Assembly: GCF_027947575.1 (NCBI RefSeq)
Contig: NZ_CP116256.1
Location: 8,184,001-8,248,000 of the forward strand
Direction: 5' to 3'
Length of the DNA: 64,000 nt
Source of the DNA: Streptomyces rubrogriseus
GTDB taxonomy: Bacteria; Actinomycetota; Actinomycetes; Streptomycetales; Streptomycetaceae
Part shown: in pieces, positions 8,093-17,242 of the stretch
How positions within the stretch are numbered: the first letter of the stretch is position 1
Layout of the letters: the number at the start of each line of letters is the position of its first letter
Made by a program: the position numbers and the translations under genes
The notes under the pieces: generated by a model
Database searches by the model: none
What the model was told of the DNA's origin: nothing
The model's input: the letters and a program-made list of their open reading frames with translations, nothing else

Positions 8093-11000
8093 GAGCCTGC
8101 GGAACCGGCCGCCGCACCGCCGTCTCCAGCTCGCCGACGACGTCCCCGGGCGTGAGGCCGGCGCCCGCGGCCACTTCGGCGGCGTACCGCTTCGGGCCGA
8201 GGACACCGCGGGCGGCGGCCTCGGCCCGCTCGGCGTGTGCCCGGTCCGGCATGGGGCGCGGGCGGTCGCCGCGCCAGTGTCCGGCCGCGCCCAGCAGCCG
8301 CACCGCACGGGCCTGGTCGCCGAGGTCGCTCAGCAGTCCGGCCGCGCTGTCCACCAGCGTCGCGAGGACCAGCTCGGCGCACCGCTCCTCGACGGCCGTC
8401 CGCAGGGTGCCCGTCAGCACCGGCAAGGCGGCGCCCGGGCCCGACTCGCCCGCCGTCACGAGCGCGTCCACCAGCCCCAGCATCGCGAGGAACTGCGGCG
8501 GCGGCGTGCCGCGCAGGCACTCCTCGCGGCCCGCCTCCCACAGGACGCGGGCCCGCGCGAACTCCTCGTCGACCACCGCGAGCCCGGCCCGCAGCATCAG
8601 GACGAAGGCCTTGGAGTCCACCACGCCGTACCGGTCGGCCGCGGCTCCGGCCTCGTCGAGTACCCCGAGCGCCGTGCCGTGGTCCCCCTCGCGGTAGGCG
8701 ATCTCGGCGAGCCGGGCGATGAGGAACGGCGCCTCCGCGAAGGCCCCCACCTCCTCGGCGAGCCGCAGTGCCTCCGCGTACTCGGCCCTGGCCTCCTCGT
8801 AGCGGCCGCGCACCATGGCGGCCTCGCCGAAGGCGCTGCACACCTGGGCCTCCACGAGGCGGTCGCCGACCCGACGGCTGAGCACACGCATCTCCGCCAG
8901 GTCGGCGTCGATGCCCGCCGGCGTGCCCGAGATGTCGACCACCGCATGCGTACGGAACATGAGACTGGCGGCGATCTCCCACTCGCCGCCGTAGGCACGG
9001 CAGTTGGCGACGGAGGCGTCCATGGAGGCCTGGACGTCGCCGGAGTCGCTGACGAAGAACTCGGTCAGCGGCCAGATGAGACCGGGCACCCGGGCCGCTT
9101 CGGGGCCGCCCGCCGCGAAGTGGTCCCGCACCCGCCGGACGTAGCGCCGCATGCGCTCGTCCAGCAGCCCCTCCCTCGGCGCGGTCTCGAAGGTGAGGAG
9201 GATGTGCATCATCCGCACCTGCATGCGCGACGCGTGCAGCGGATGCGTCGGACCGCCCCCGCTGCCGTCCAGGAGCGCGCCGACGTGGTCGGCGGCAGCG
9301 GTACGCCGTGCGAGGACGTCCGCCCCCGGCGCCCGCCCGCCGCCCTCCACGTCCAGGGCGGTTCCGAGGCGCAGCACCCGGTCCAGCCACCTGACGCCTT
9401 CGTGCCGGTAGTTGCGCAGCCACCAGAACCAGCCCATGGCGAGCGCGAGGGCCGCGGCCTCCGGCTCGTCGCCCGCGGTGAGGGAGCGGTCGAGGGCCGC
9501 GCGGATGTTGTCGTGCTCGGTCTCCAGGCGGGAGATGTACGGCAGTTGCCCGGCCGAGCGCAGCTGCGGGTCGGCTTCCCGGGCCAGGGCGCGCGCCCAC
9601 GCGCGGTGGGCGCGTTCGGCGGCGTCGCGCAGCCCGGGCGTCTCAGCGGCGCGTTCCCCGGCGTACTCGTGAATGGTCTCCAGCAGGCGGTAGCGCATGG
9701 CGGAGCCGTCGGCGCCCGGGCCGGCGACGACGAGGGACTTGTCGACGAGGGCCCCGAGGAGGTCCGCGGCGGGCCCGGTGCCCACGGCCTCCGCGGCCGC
9801 CAGGTCCCAGCCGCCCGCGAAGACCGACAGTTCGCGCAGCAACGTGCGTTCCGCCTCGTCGAGGAGGTCCCAGGACCAGTCGACGACCGCGCGCAGCGTC
9901 TGCTGGCGGGGCAGGACGGTACGGCTGCCCGAGGTGAGCAGGCGGAAGCGGTCGTCGAGCCGGTCGGCGATCTCCCGCGGGGTGAGCAGCCGCAGCCGGG
10001 CGGCCGCCAGCTCGATGGCCAGCGGCAGTCCGTCGAGGCGTCGGCAGATCTCGGCGACCGCCTCCTCGTCGCGCAGGACCGTGTCCGCGTCGGGGCGCAC
10101 GGCGCCGGCGCGCGCGGTGAACAGGCGCTGCGCCTGCTCCTGGGTGAGCGGCTCGACCGGTCGCACCGACTCGCCGGGCACGCCCAGGGGTTCCCGGCTG
10201 GTGGCGAGGACGGTGAGGCCCGGACACCGGGTCAGCAGGGTCTCGACGAGCCGGGCCGCCGCGCCGATGACGTGTTCGCAGTTGTCGAGGACCAGGAGTT
10301 GGCTGCGCGGGGCGCAGTACTCGACGAGCAGGGCGACGGGGTCGTCCTGCACGGCCGGCCGGTCGCCGGTCAGCAGCACGGTCTCGCGCAGCCCGAGGGC
10401 GTTGACGACCGCGCCGGGCACCGCCTCCGGCCGGTCGAGCGGGGCCAGCTCGACGAGCCATGCCTGCTCGAGCCCGGCGGCGGCCTCCTCGGCGAGGCGG
10501 GTCTTTCCGGATCCGCCGGGTCCGGTGAGGGTGACGAGGCGGGCCCCGGGCAGTTCGGAACGGAGGGCGTCGAGTTCGAGTTCCCGCCCCACGAAGGTGG
10601 TCAGCCGAGGCCTGATGTTGCCCTTGCGGCCGCCGGAGGGGGCCCGCTCGGCTGCCGGGGTGGGCCGCCGAGCGCCGCCGGTGCCGAGCAGTTCGGCGTG
10701 CAGGGCGCGCAGCCCGGGGCCGGGTTCGGTGCCGAGGCCCTCGGCGAGGGTGCGGCGGGCGCTCTCGTAGGCGGCCAGGGCGTCGGCGTCGCGACCGGAG
10801 GCGCGCAGGGCGGCGATGAGGAGGGCGTGCAGCGGTTCGTCGTAGGGGTGCGCGGTGGTCAGTTCGCGCAGCCGCGGTACGGCGTCGTGGGCGTCACCGA
10901 GCCGCAGACCGGCCTCGATACGGGCGCGGGTCGCCTCCAGGCGCAGGGCGTCGGGTCCGGCGGCGTGCCCGGGGAGGTCGGCCAGGGCGGGGCCGCGCCA

Positions 11001-11387
11001 GAGGGCGAGCGCCTCGTCCAGCTGCCGGGCGGCGGTCGCGGCGTCGCCGTGCGCGAGGGCGGTGGTGCCTCCCCGTACGAGGCTCTCGAAGACGAACAGG
11101 TCCACGTCGTCGCGGGTCGTCGCGAGCCGGTACCCGCCGGGGGCGGAGGCGACGGCCTCTTTGCCGACGGTACGGCGGAGGCGGCCGACCAGGGCCTGGA
11201 GGGCGGCGGGGGCGTCCAGCGGGGGGTCGTCCTCGGCCCAGACCTCGTCGATCAGCGTGGCGGGGGTGACGACGTCGCCGGGGCGCAGGGCGAGGGCGGT
11301 GAGCAGCGCGCGCAGGCGGGGACCGCCGGGGTTGACGACGGTGCCGTGGTCCTCCGTCTGGGTGACGCCCAGGATTCTGTACCGCAC
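8079..11387 (-). CDS. AfsR/SARP-family regulator with NB-ARC ATPase and TPR domains
   Basis: The product is 1,102 residues. The N terminus has an OmpR-like winged-helix DNA-binding fold (LRALLTALALRPGDVVTPATLIDEVW) followed by the bacterial transcriptional activation domain (VDLFVFESLVRGG, ALWRGPALADLPG, ~95-245). The central STAND ATPase has a P-loop (LVTLTGPGGSGKTRLAEEA, near 285), a Walker B-like LLVLDNCEHV and GLPLAIELAAARL. The remainder is Ala/Arg-rich TPR-like helices. This layout matches AfsR, a global activator of secondary metabolism and development, but the identity of this copy and its targets are not shown. GTG 11387 is preceded by GGGGA. Its 3' end overlaps the sigma-factor gene tail-to-tail. 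Confidence 0.88.
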   Translation of the reverse strand: MRYRILGVTQTEDHGTVVNPGGPRLRALLTALALRPGDVVTPATLIDEVWAEDDPPLDAPAALQALVGRLRRTVGKEAVASAPGGYRLATTRDDVDLFVFESLVRGGTTALAHGDAATAARQLDEALALWRGPALADLPGHAAGPDALRLEATRARIEAGLRLGDAHDAVPRLRELTTAHPYDEPLHALLIAALRASGRDADALAAYESARRTLAEGLGTEPGPGLRALHAELLGTGGARRPTPAAERAPSGGRKGNIRPRLTTFVGRELELDALRSELPGARLVTLTGPGGSGKTRLAEEAAAGLEQAWLVELAPLDRPEAVPGAVVNALGLRETVLLTGDRPAVQDDPVALLVEYCAPRSQLLVLDNCEHVIGAAARLVETLLTRCPGLTVLATSREPLGVPGESVRPVEPLTQEQAQRLFTARAGAVRPDADTVLRDEEAVAEICRRLDGLPLAIELAAARLRLLTPREIADRLDDRFRLLTSGSRTVLPRQQTLRAVVDWSWDLLDEAERTLLRELSVFAGGWDLAAAEAVGTGPAADLLGALVDKSLVVAGPGADGSAMRYRLLETIHEYAGERAAETPGLRDAAERAHRAWARALAREADPQLRSAGQLPYISRLETEHDNIRAALDRSLTAGDEPEAAALALAMGWFWWLRNYRHEGVRWLDRVLRLGTALDVEGGGRAPGADVLARRTAAADHVGALLDGSGGGPTHPLHASRMQVRMMHILLTFETAPREGLLDERMRRYVRRVRDHFAAGGPEAARVPGLIWPLTEFFVSDSGDVQASMDASVANCRAYGGEWEIAASLMFRTHAVVDISGTPAGIDADLAEMRVLSRRVGDRLVEAQVCSAFGEAAMVRGRYEEARAEYAEALRLAEEVGAFAEAPFLIARLAEIAYREGDHGTALGVLDEAGAAADRYGVVDSKAFVLMLRAGLAVVDEEFARARVLWEAGREECLRGTPPPQFLAMLGLVDALVTAGESGPGAALPVLTGTLRTAVEERCAELVLATLVDSAAGLLSDLGDQARAVRLLGAAGHWRGDRPRPMPDRAHAERAEAAARGVLGPKRYAAEVAAGAGLTPGDVVGELETAVRRPVPQAPTRR

Positions 11388-11509
11388 GGAGTCATTGTCC
11401 CCGCACCGGTGCGGTGCGGGCACCCGGCGCCGGCGCGATCAGTGGCCCTGGGTGATCCTGGCACCCGGCGTGGGTGCGGGCACGAGGAGAAGCGCGGCCC
11501 GGCGTTGCG

Positions 11510-11551
11510 GGAGGCCCCCCACTCTCTGCTTCGCTCGAGCGGGGGGCCTCC
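11510..11551. terminator. strong GC hairpin between asparagine-synthetase-like gene and AfsR-like gene
   Basis: GGAGGCCCCCC (11510-11520) and GGGGGGCCTCC (11541-11551) form an 11-bp perfect stem with a 20-nt loop. Further GC-rich inverted segments continue to about 11640, partly inside the 3' end of the upstream gene. Both neighbours run leftward, so it lies between the stop of one and the start of the next. There is no T-run, as is usual in this genus. Such hairpins also occur as dispersed repeats. Confidence 0.55.
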
Positions 11552-11591
11552 ACCGCCCACCCGTGCCGCCTGGGGGCACCTCCCAGGCCGT

Positions 11592-13769
11592 TCAGGCACT
11601 GGGGGAGGCACGACTGCCCGCGGCTGCGGCGCCGCGGGCACCCGCCTCAGACCCGTCGCACGACCGCCCCGGCCCCGCCCAGCGCCCCCGCTGCGGCGCG
11701 ATGCCCGCGGGTACCGCGCGTTGGCGGGCCGGGGTGCCGGTCCAGCAGGTGCCGCGGCGGGCCAGCAGGCGGCCGAGCCACAGCTCCAGCGAGACGAGGT
11801 CGGCCAGTCCGTCCAGCGGCAGCGGCTCACCCGCGGCCGCCGCCCGCACCGCCTTGCGCACGACCCGCGCCTCCACGAGCCCCGCCTCCGCGAGCAGCGG
11901 CCGGTCGAAGAGCCCCAGCAGGGAGTCCGCGGCGACCCGCAGCCCCGTCCGCGCCGTGGAGGCCGCCAGCGCCTGCGTGGGCGCCCCCCACCCGCTCGGC
12001 AGCTCGCTCACCCCCGCCCCCTCCAGCACCGTCCGCAGAATCGCCGCCCGCGCCCCCGGCTGCACCCGCAGCGCCTCCGGCAGGGCCCGGCAGGCCCGGA
12101 CGACCTGGTTGTCCAGGAACGGCGTGTGCAGCCGCTGGAAGCGGATCTCCGCGGCCTGCTCCAGCACCCGCACCTCCGCCGCCTGCCGAGCCAGCGCCGC
12201 CCGCGCGCGGAAGTCCCCCGGACGCTGCCCCGGCCCCACCCCCGACCGCTGCGAGGACGTCTGAAGGCGAACCGATACTTCAGCCAGCGCCTCTCCGGTC
12301 AGCCACCGCGCCGCCGGCCCCGCCCCGGCCCAGGTCAGCGCGGCCAGAGAGGCGTCCATCGCCCCGTCGCCCGGCGGATCGAACCGTCTGCGCAGCAACC
12401 GCTCGGCGAGCACCTCGAGCCCGCTCCGGTACGGCGTGCGCGCCAGCCGCCGCGCCGCCCCGTACACACGCGCGGGGACCAGGACCGACCCGTCGGCCTT
12501 GGCCAGTGCGGCGACCGGCCGGACCAGATGGCGCCGCTTGCGGTCCATGAGCAGGTCGGCGAGGCGCGCCGGATGCGCGTCCAGCACCTGCCGGGCCCCG
12601 TACCCGGTGAAGTGGTCCGCGCTGCCCGCCGCCAGCCGCGCCCGGTGCCGCGCCGCGGCGACCAGGGACGAGCCCGGTTCGTCGGTCAGCGGCCCGTCCA
12701 GCGCGGCGTACGGCAGCATGTCCTCGCCGCCGGTGACCACCACGTGGTGCAGCCGCGGGTTGGCCGCGAGCGCCCCCGCCCGCGCCAGCTCGGGCTCCTG
12801 TCCGCCGACGGCGAGGTCGTTGAAGGTGACGGCCAGCAGCCGCTCCCCCGCCCCGGTCCCGTGCCCGAGCACGGTCCCCGGCATCCCAGGCAGCCCGGCC
12901 GCCAGCAGTGCCAGCGTGCCCGAGGCCGGCCCGCCGGACAGGTCGGCCCCGATCCCCGGCACCGGCATCCCCCGCGCCGCCCGCCGCTCCGCGGGCCCCA
13001 TGCCCGGGACGGGCCCGGGGTCGATGCCGTCCCCGGGGACGTGCCGCGGCGCGGCGAGCCGGGTGCGCACCGCGTCCACCAGGGCGTCCCGCACGCCGTC
13101 CACCGCACGGTCGGGGTCGGCCGAGGGCGCCGCGACGGCGAGCGAGGCCACCGGTTCGTACCCGGCGATCTCCCGCGCCCCGGCGCGCAGGATCAGCGCG
13201 TGCCCCGGCGGAACACGCTTCACGCCGTCGTACGGGGTGGAATCGTCCAGCGCGGCCGGCACGTCGGGCGTGGCGAGCAGCGCGGCGAGGTGGCCGAAGT
13301 CGAGGTTGGCCTCGACGAGGTCGGCCAGCGGCAGTGCGGCGGTCGCGTAGGCGGTGCCGGACGCCCAGGGGGTGTGGAAGACCGGCCGCGCGCCCGCGAG
13401 GTCGCCGCAGACGGTGATCCGCCGCCCCACCTGGACGACGGCCGTGTAGCTGCCGGGCCACGCCGTCAGATGCCGCAGCGCGCCCCCGCGCGCGGCGAAC
13501 AGCGCGACCCGCAGCTGCTCGTCGCTCGCACCGCAGATGCCGAGCACGGCGATCCGGGTCTGCGCGTCGGCGGCGACGACGCGCACCTCGTCGGGACGCC
13601 AGTCGCCCACCGCCCAGAGGGGATCGGGGTCGCCCCACAACGGCTGGGCGCCCACGGGCTGCACGGTCTCTCCGTCGTAGCCGGTGGCACCGGCGGAGCC
13701 GGCCGCGCCGGCGATGCCCGCTGCTCCTGCTCCCACGGCGGCGCTGCTCCACCCCACCAACCACCGCAT
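11592..13769 (-). CDS. asparagine-synthetase-family protein lacking the glutaminase cysteine
   Basis: The product is 725 residues. The N-terminal half resembles the Ntn glutaminase fold of asparagine synthetase B (GDLAGARPVFHTPW, GVKRVPPGHALIL). However, the protein begins MRWLVGW with no Cys at position 2, so it cannot use glutamine by the standard mechanism. The C-terminal half resembles the ATP-pyrophosphatase domain (ADLSGGPASGTLALLA, HFTGYGARQ, PFLDNQVVR), but the usual SGGxDS Asp is Ala. Asn-synthetase homologues without the Cys include beta-lactam synthetases and lasso-peptide cyclases. ATG 13769 is chosen for a clear GGAGG six bases upstream. No precursor peptide or partner protease is nearby, so the function is unknown. 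Confidence 0.8.
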   Translation of the reverse strand: MRWLVGWSSAAVGAGAAGIAGAAGSAGATGYDGETVQPVGAQPLWGDPDPLWAVGDWRPDEVRVVAADAQTRIAVLGICGASDEQLRVALFAARGGALRHLTAWPGSYTAVVQVGRRITVCGDLAGARPVFHTPWASGTAYATAALPLADLVEANLDFGHLAALLATPDVPAALDDSTPYDGVKRVPPGHALILRAGAREIAGYEPVASLAVAAPSADPDRAVDGVRDALVDAVRTRLAAPRHVPGDGIDPGPVPGMGPAERRAARGMPVPGIGADLSGGPASGTLALLAAGLPGMPGTVLGHGTGAGERLLAVTFNDLAVGGQEPELARAGALAANPRLHHVVVTGGEDMLPYAALDGPLTDEPGSSLVAAARHRARLAAGSADHFTGYGARQVLDAHPARLADLLMDRKRRHLVRPVAALAKADGSVLVPARVYGAARRLARTPYRSGLEVLAERLLRRRFDPPGDGAMDASLAALTWAGAGPAARWLTGEALAEVSVRLQTSSQRSGVGPGQRPGDFRARAALARQAAEVRVLEQAAEIRFQRLHTPFLDNQVVRACRALPEALRVQPGARAAILRTVLEGAGVSELPSGWGAPTQALAASTARTGLRVAADSLLGLFDRPLLAEAGLVEARVVRKAVRAAAAGEPLPLDGLADLVSLELWLGRLLARRGTCWTGTPARQRAVPAGIAPQRGRWAGPGRSCDGSEAGARGAAAAGSRASPSA

Positions 13770-14037
13770 CGACGCCTCCACAGGCTGGGGACAACCAGTG
13801 CACGGTACGAACTGGTTCCCCATGCTGCCATGAAGGGCGCGCCACAGAGCGTCGGCGGAGCCGCGTGTGCTCCGCGAGTGCGCCCCGCGGAGACTCACGC
13901 GAGAACGCCGGGACATCGCCGCGGGACCGTCACCTCCCGTTCTCCCGCGGCGAAGACGACGCGAATGCGCCCCCGCGACGCGCCCTTTGGCTCCCCAACG
14001 CGCCCTCAACTCCCATGGTGAGGGCGGTTGTACCCCG

Positions 14038-14056
14038 AAATCACCAGCGGTGATTT
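14038..14056. promoter_or_regulatory. perfect inverted repeat, candidate operator
   Basis: AAATCACC, a three-base spacer, then GGTGATTT form an exact palindrome in an otherwise GC-rich stretch. It lies 269 bp upstream of the asparagine-synthetase-like gene start and about 430 bp upstream of the ORF1590-like gene. The cognate regulator is unknown. Confidence 0.45.
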
Positions 14057-14391
14057 TCAGCCAAATCGGCGTCACGCGGCCACACTCGAACACGCTCCGT
14101 ACAAACTCCGCGCACCGTCCGTCAGTTCACCGGCGGCGCGCAGTCCGGGGGACGGGACTCGTCCCCCGGACCGGTCCGCCGCCCGCGGGGATGTAGGCGG
14201 CGGCGTCCCCCAGCCCACTGGATCCAGTACAGCGGGCCGACCCACGCACCGCCCATGGAATCGCTCCCGCCGTGGCCGGAGAAGAGCGCACGCACGGGCG
14301 CACGGCCACACATCAGGAGCACGCGGCAACGGACCGTACATACACCGCACTTGAGTACGGACCACAATCCCGCCATCCGGAACAATGCCTC

Positions 14392-14420
14392 TTAACGCCT
14401 GGGATGCGGCGAACTACGCT
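14392..14420 (+). promoter_or_regulatory. candidate promoter of the ORF1590-like gene
   Basis: TTAACG at 14392-14397 and TACGCT at 14415-14420 are separated by 17 bp, a good match to a vegetative sigma promoter. Transcription would begin near 14427-14431, just at the in-frame ATG 14431. An mRNA could then start at or just before that codon and still contain the better-supported ATG at 14482. Confidence 0.5.
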
Positions 14421-14481
14421 GGGTTTACGAATGCCGCGTGGTTATGCCAGCGCGGCAGCCGTCTGTGTCGAGGGGTGGCGC

Positions 14482-15903
14482 ATGTCCAGGGAGCAACGCG
14501 GGCCGAACGAGAAGCTCGGCGCCGTTCTCGCCCTCGCGGGAATCAGCAACGCAGGACTCGCCCGGCGCGTCAACGACCTCGGCGCCCAACGCGGGTTGAC
14601 ACTTCGCTACGACAAGACGTCGGTGGCGCGCTGGGTGTCGAAGGGCATGGTGCCCCAGGGCGCCGCGCCGCACCTCATCGCGGCGGCCATAGGCCAGAAG
14701 CTCGGCCGCCCGGTGCCGCTCCACGAGATCGGTCTGGCGGACGCGGATCCCGCCCCCGAGGTGGGCCTCGCCTTCCCGCGGGACGTCGGCCAGGCGGTCA
14801 GGTCCGCCACCGAGCTGTACCGTCTCGACCTCGCCGGCCGCCGCACCGGCGGCGGCATCTGGCAGTCGCTCGCCGGTTCGTTCGCGGTGAGCGCTTACGC
14901 GACGCCCGCCTCCCGATGGCTGATAACCCCGGCCGACAGCTCGGTGGCGCGCGAGGTGAGCCCGGCGGAGGGCTCCGGCGCACCGCTCAAAGTCGGCCAC
15001 AGTGATGTGCAGAAACTGCGCGAGGCCGCCGAGGACGCCCGGCGCTGGGACTCCAAGTACGGCGGCGGCGACTGGCGCTCCTCGATGGTCCCCGAGTGCT
15101 TACGCGTCGAGGCGGCTCCGCTCCTCCTCGGCTCCTACTCCGACGAGGTCGGCCGCGCCCTGTTCGGCGCCTCGGCCGAGCTGACCCGGCTGGCCGGCTG
15201 GATGGCCTTCGACACCGGCCAGCAGGAGGCGGCCCAGCGGTACTACATCCAGGCCCTGCGCCTGGCCCGCGCGGCGGCCGACGTCCCGCTCGGCGGTTAC
15301 GTCCTCGCCTCCATGTCCCTCCAGGCGACCTACCGCGGTTTCGGCGACGAGGGCGTGGACCTCGCCCAGGCCGCCCTGGAGCGCAACCGCGGCCTGGCCA
15401 CGGCCCGTACCATGAGCTTCTTCCGCCTGGTCGAGGCCCGCGCCCACGCGCGCGCGGGCGACGCGGTGGCGGCCGGCGCCGCCCTGAAGGCCGCCGAGAG
15501 CTGGCTGGAGCGCGCCCGTCCCGGCGACAGCGATCCGACGTGGCTGGGTTTCTACTCCTACGACCGGTTCGCCGCCGACGCGGCCGAGTGCTACCGCGAC
15601 CTGAAGGCACCGCGTCAGGTCCGCCGCTTCACCGAGCAGGCCCTGTCGAAACCGACGGAGGAGTTCGTACGCTCGCACGGCCTCAGACTCGTCGTCTCGG
15701 CGGTGGCCGAGCTGGAGTCCGGCAACCTGGACGCGGCCTGCGAGCAGGGCGTGCGGGCGGTCGAGGTGGCCGGGCGCATCTCCTCGGCCCGTACCACCGA
15801 GTACGTGAAGGACCTCCTGCACCGCCTGGAGCCCTACGGCGACGAGCCGCGCGTGGTGGAACTGCGCGAGCGCGCCCGCCCGCTGCTGGTGACCCCGGCC
15901 TGA
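14482..15903 (+). CDS. ORF1590-like sporulation-associated regulator with TTA codon
   Basis: The 473-residue product starts [20 protein letters not shown] and carries an N-terminal DNA-binding-type region ([36 protein letters not shown]). The rest is helical repeats ([34 protein letters not shown]) resembling TPRs. This matches my memory of the Streptomyces family that includes S. griseus ORF1590, which is linked to sporulation. ATG 14482 has GAGGGG upstream. A second in-frame ATG at 14431 would add 17 residues and lies at the predicted transcription start. Codon 207 (15100-15102) is TTA, read by the bldA tRNA, so translation should be developmentally timed. Molecular function is not established here. 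Confidence 0.85.
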   Translation: MSREQRGPNEKLGAVLALAGISNAGLARRVNDLGAQRGLTLRYDKTSVARWVSKGMVPQGAAPHLIAAAIGQKLGRPVPLHEIGLADADPAPEVGLAFPRDVGQAVRSATELYRLDLAGRRTGGGIWQSLAGSFAVSAYATPASRWLITPADSSVAREVSPAEGSGAPLKVGHSDVQKLREAAEDARRWDSKYGGGDWRSSMVPECLRVEAAPLLLGSYSDEVGRALFGASAELTRLAGWMAFDTGQQEAAQRYYIQALRLARAAADVPLGGYVLASMSLQATYRGFGDEGVDLAQAALERNRGLATARTMSFFRLVEARAHARAGDAVAAGAALKAAESWLERARPGDSDPTWLGFYSYDRFAADAAECYRDLKAPRQVRRFTEQALSKPTEEFVRSHGLRLVVSAVAELESGNLDAACEQGVRAVEVAGRISSARTTEYVKDLLHRLEPYGDEPRVVELRERARPLLVTPA

Positions 15904-15985
15904 TCGCCCGATCGCCCGCCCCCGGCGGGTTTGAGGGCGTTGTCAGTGGCGCAGTGCACTATCGAAGCGGGAGGTGGGCCGGGAA

Positions 15986-17215
15986 ATGGAAGAAGTGCGG
16001 GCCGGGCTCGTTCGGAGCACCGTGTACGACTGCGACGTGCTGGTGATCGGCGGCGGGATCGTCGGCCTGTCCACGGCGTACGCGATCACGCGCGCGGCAC
16101 CGGGCACCCGGGTCACGGTCCTGGAGAAGGAGCCGGGCCCCGCCCGCCACCAGACGGGCCGCAACAGCGGGGTCATCCACAGCGGTGTCTACTACCGCCC
16201 CGGCTCCCTCAAGGCGCGCTACGCGGTCCGGGGCGCCGCCGAGATGGTCAAGTTCTGCGCCGAGTACGGCATCGACCACGCGGTCACCGGCAAGCTGATC
16301 GTCGCCACCGACCGCGCCGAGCTGCCCCGCCTGCACGCCCTCGTCCAGCGCGGCCGGGAGAACGGCATACCGGTGCGCGAGCTGAGCGGCGCCCAGATCC
16401 AGGAGTACGAGCCCGAGGTGCGGGGCCTCGCCGCCATACACGTCGGCACCACCGGGATCTGCGACTACGGCGCCGTGGCCCGGCAGCTCGCGCGGGCGTC
16501 CGGGGCGGAGATCCGCTACGGCGCCGAGGTGCACCGCGTCGACCGGCGCCCCGGCCTGGGCGTCGCCGTCCGCACCCGTACCGGGGACGTGCTCCGGGCC
16601 CGGGCCCTGGTCAACTGCGGCGGGCTGCACTGCGACGAGATCGCCCGGCTGACCGGCGACGACCCGGGCATGCGGATCGTCCCGTTCCGGGGCGAGTACT
16701 ACGAGCTGGCGCGGCCGGAGCTGGTGCGGGGGCTGGTGTATCCGGTGCCGGACCCGGCCTTCCCGTTCCTCGGCGTGCACCTGACCCGGGGCATCGACGG
16801 CGGCGTCCACGTCGGGCCGAACGCGGTACCGGCGCTGGCCCGGGAGGGATACGGCTGGGGCGTGGTGCGCCCCCGCGAGCTGGGCGCCACCCTGGCCTGG
16901 CCGGGTTCGTGGCACATAGCCCGGCGGCACTGGAGATACGGCGCGGGCGAGCTGCGCCGGTCGCTGTCCAGGAGCGCCTTCACGGCCGCGGTCCGCAGGC
17001 TGCTGCCGGCGGTGACGGAGGACGACCTGGTCGCGGCGCCCGCCGGGGTCCGGGCGCAGGCGGTGCTCGCGGACGGCACGCTGGTGGACGACTTCCTGAT
17101 CAAGGAGGGCGCCCACGCGGTGCACGTCCTGAACGCGCCGTCGCCCGCGGCGACCGCGTCCCTGCCCATCGGCCGGGAGGTGGCCCGCAGAACGCTGGCG
17201 ATGCTGGCGGACTAG
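15986..17215 (+). CDS. lhgO: L-2-hydroxyglutarate oxidase
   Basis: This is an FAD-dependent oxidase of the DAO fold that converts L-2-hydroxyglutarate to 2-oxoglutarate, a metabolite-repair reaction. The N-terminal dinucleotide motif is VLVIGGGIVGLSTAYA. The family signature HQTGRNSGVIHSGVYYRPG follows, and later VPFRGEYYEL and HLTRGIDGGVHVGPNAV. The length of 409 residues is normal. ATG 15986 lies 11 bases after GGAGG. The in-frame GTG at 15974 abuts that motif and is less likely. Alternative names in the family include LhgD dehydrogenases feeding the membrane quinone pool. Confidence 0.9.
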   Translation: MEEVRAGLVRSTVYDCDVLVIGGGIVGLSTAYAITRAAPGTRVTVLEKEPGPARHQTGRNSGVIHSGVYYRPGSLKARYAVRGAAEMVKFCAEYGIDHAVTGKLIVATDRAELPRLHALVQRGRENGIPVRELSGAQIQEYEPEVRGLAAIHVGTTGICDYGAVARQLARASGAEIRYGAEVHRVDRRPGLGVAVRTRTGDVLRARALVNCGGLHCDEIARLTGDDPGMRIVPFRGEYYELARPELVRGLVYPVPDPAFPFLGVHLTRGIDGGVHVGPNAVPALAREGYGWGVVRPRELGATLAWPGSWHIARRHWRYGAGELRRSLSRSAFTAAVRRLLPAVTEDDLVAAPAGVRAQAVLADGTLVDDFLIKEGAHAVHVLNAPSPAATASLPIGREVARRTLAMLAD

Positions 17216-17242
17216 GGCCCACCGGGCGCCCAGCGGGGCGGG

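Larger units (their letters stand above)
13770..14481. other. 712-bp divergent intergenic region
   Basis: I see no convincing gene here. Three elements stand out: an 8-bp inverted repeat at 14038-14056, a hairpin at 14143-14171 (GTCCGGGGGAC, 7-nt loop, GTCCCCCGGAC), and a promoter at 14392-14420. Short open frames in this stretch lack ribosome sites and coding bias. Confidence 0.6.

Noticed and set aside
11510..11640. GC-rich palindromes considered as an insertion sequence end
   Set aside because: No transposase, no target duplication visible. It is better explained as a terminator or dispersed hairpin.
13770..13823. Short peptide MGNQFVPCTGCPQPVEAS in frame before the Asn-synthetase-like gene, considered as a RiPP precursor
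   Set aside because: It is in the same frame without a stop before the gene and without a ribosome site. The GGAGG before ATG 13769 explains the region better.
8235..14021. A 1,928-codon open frame on the plus strand
   Set aside because: It is antisense to the AfsR-like and Asn-synthetase-like genes, has Gly/Gln/Arg-rich nonsense composition, and reflects only the scarcity of stops in high-GC DNA.
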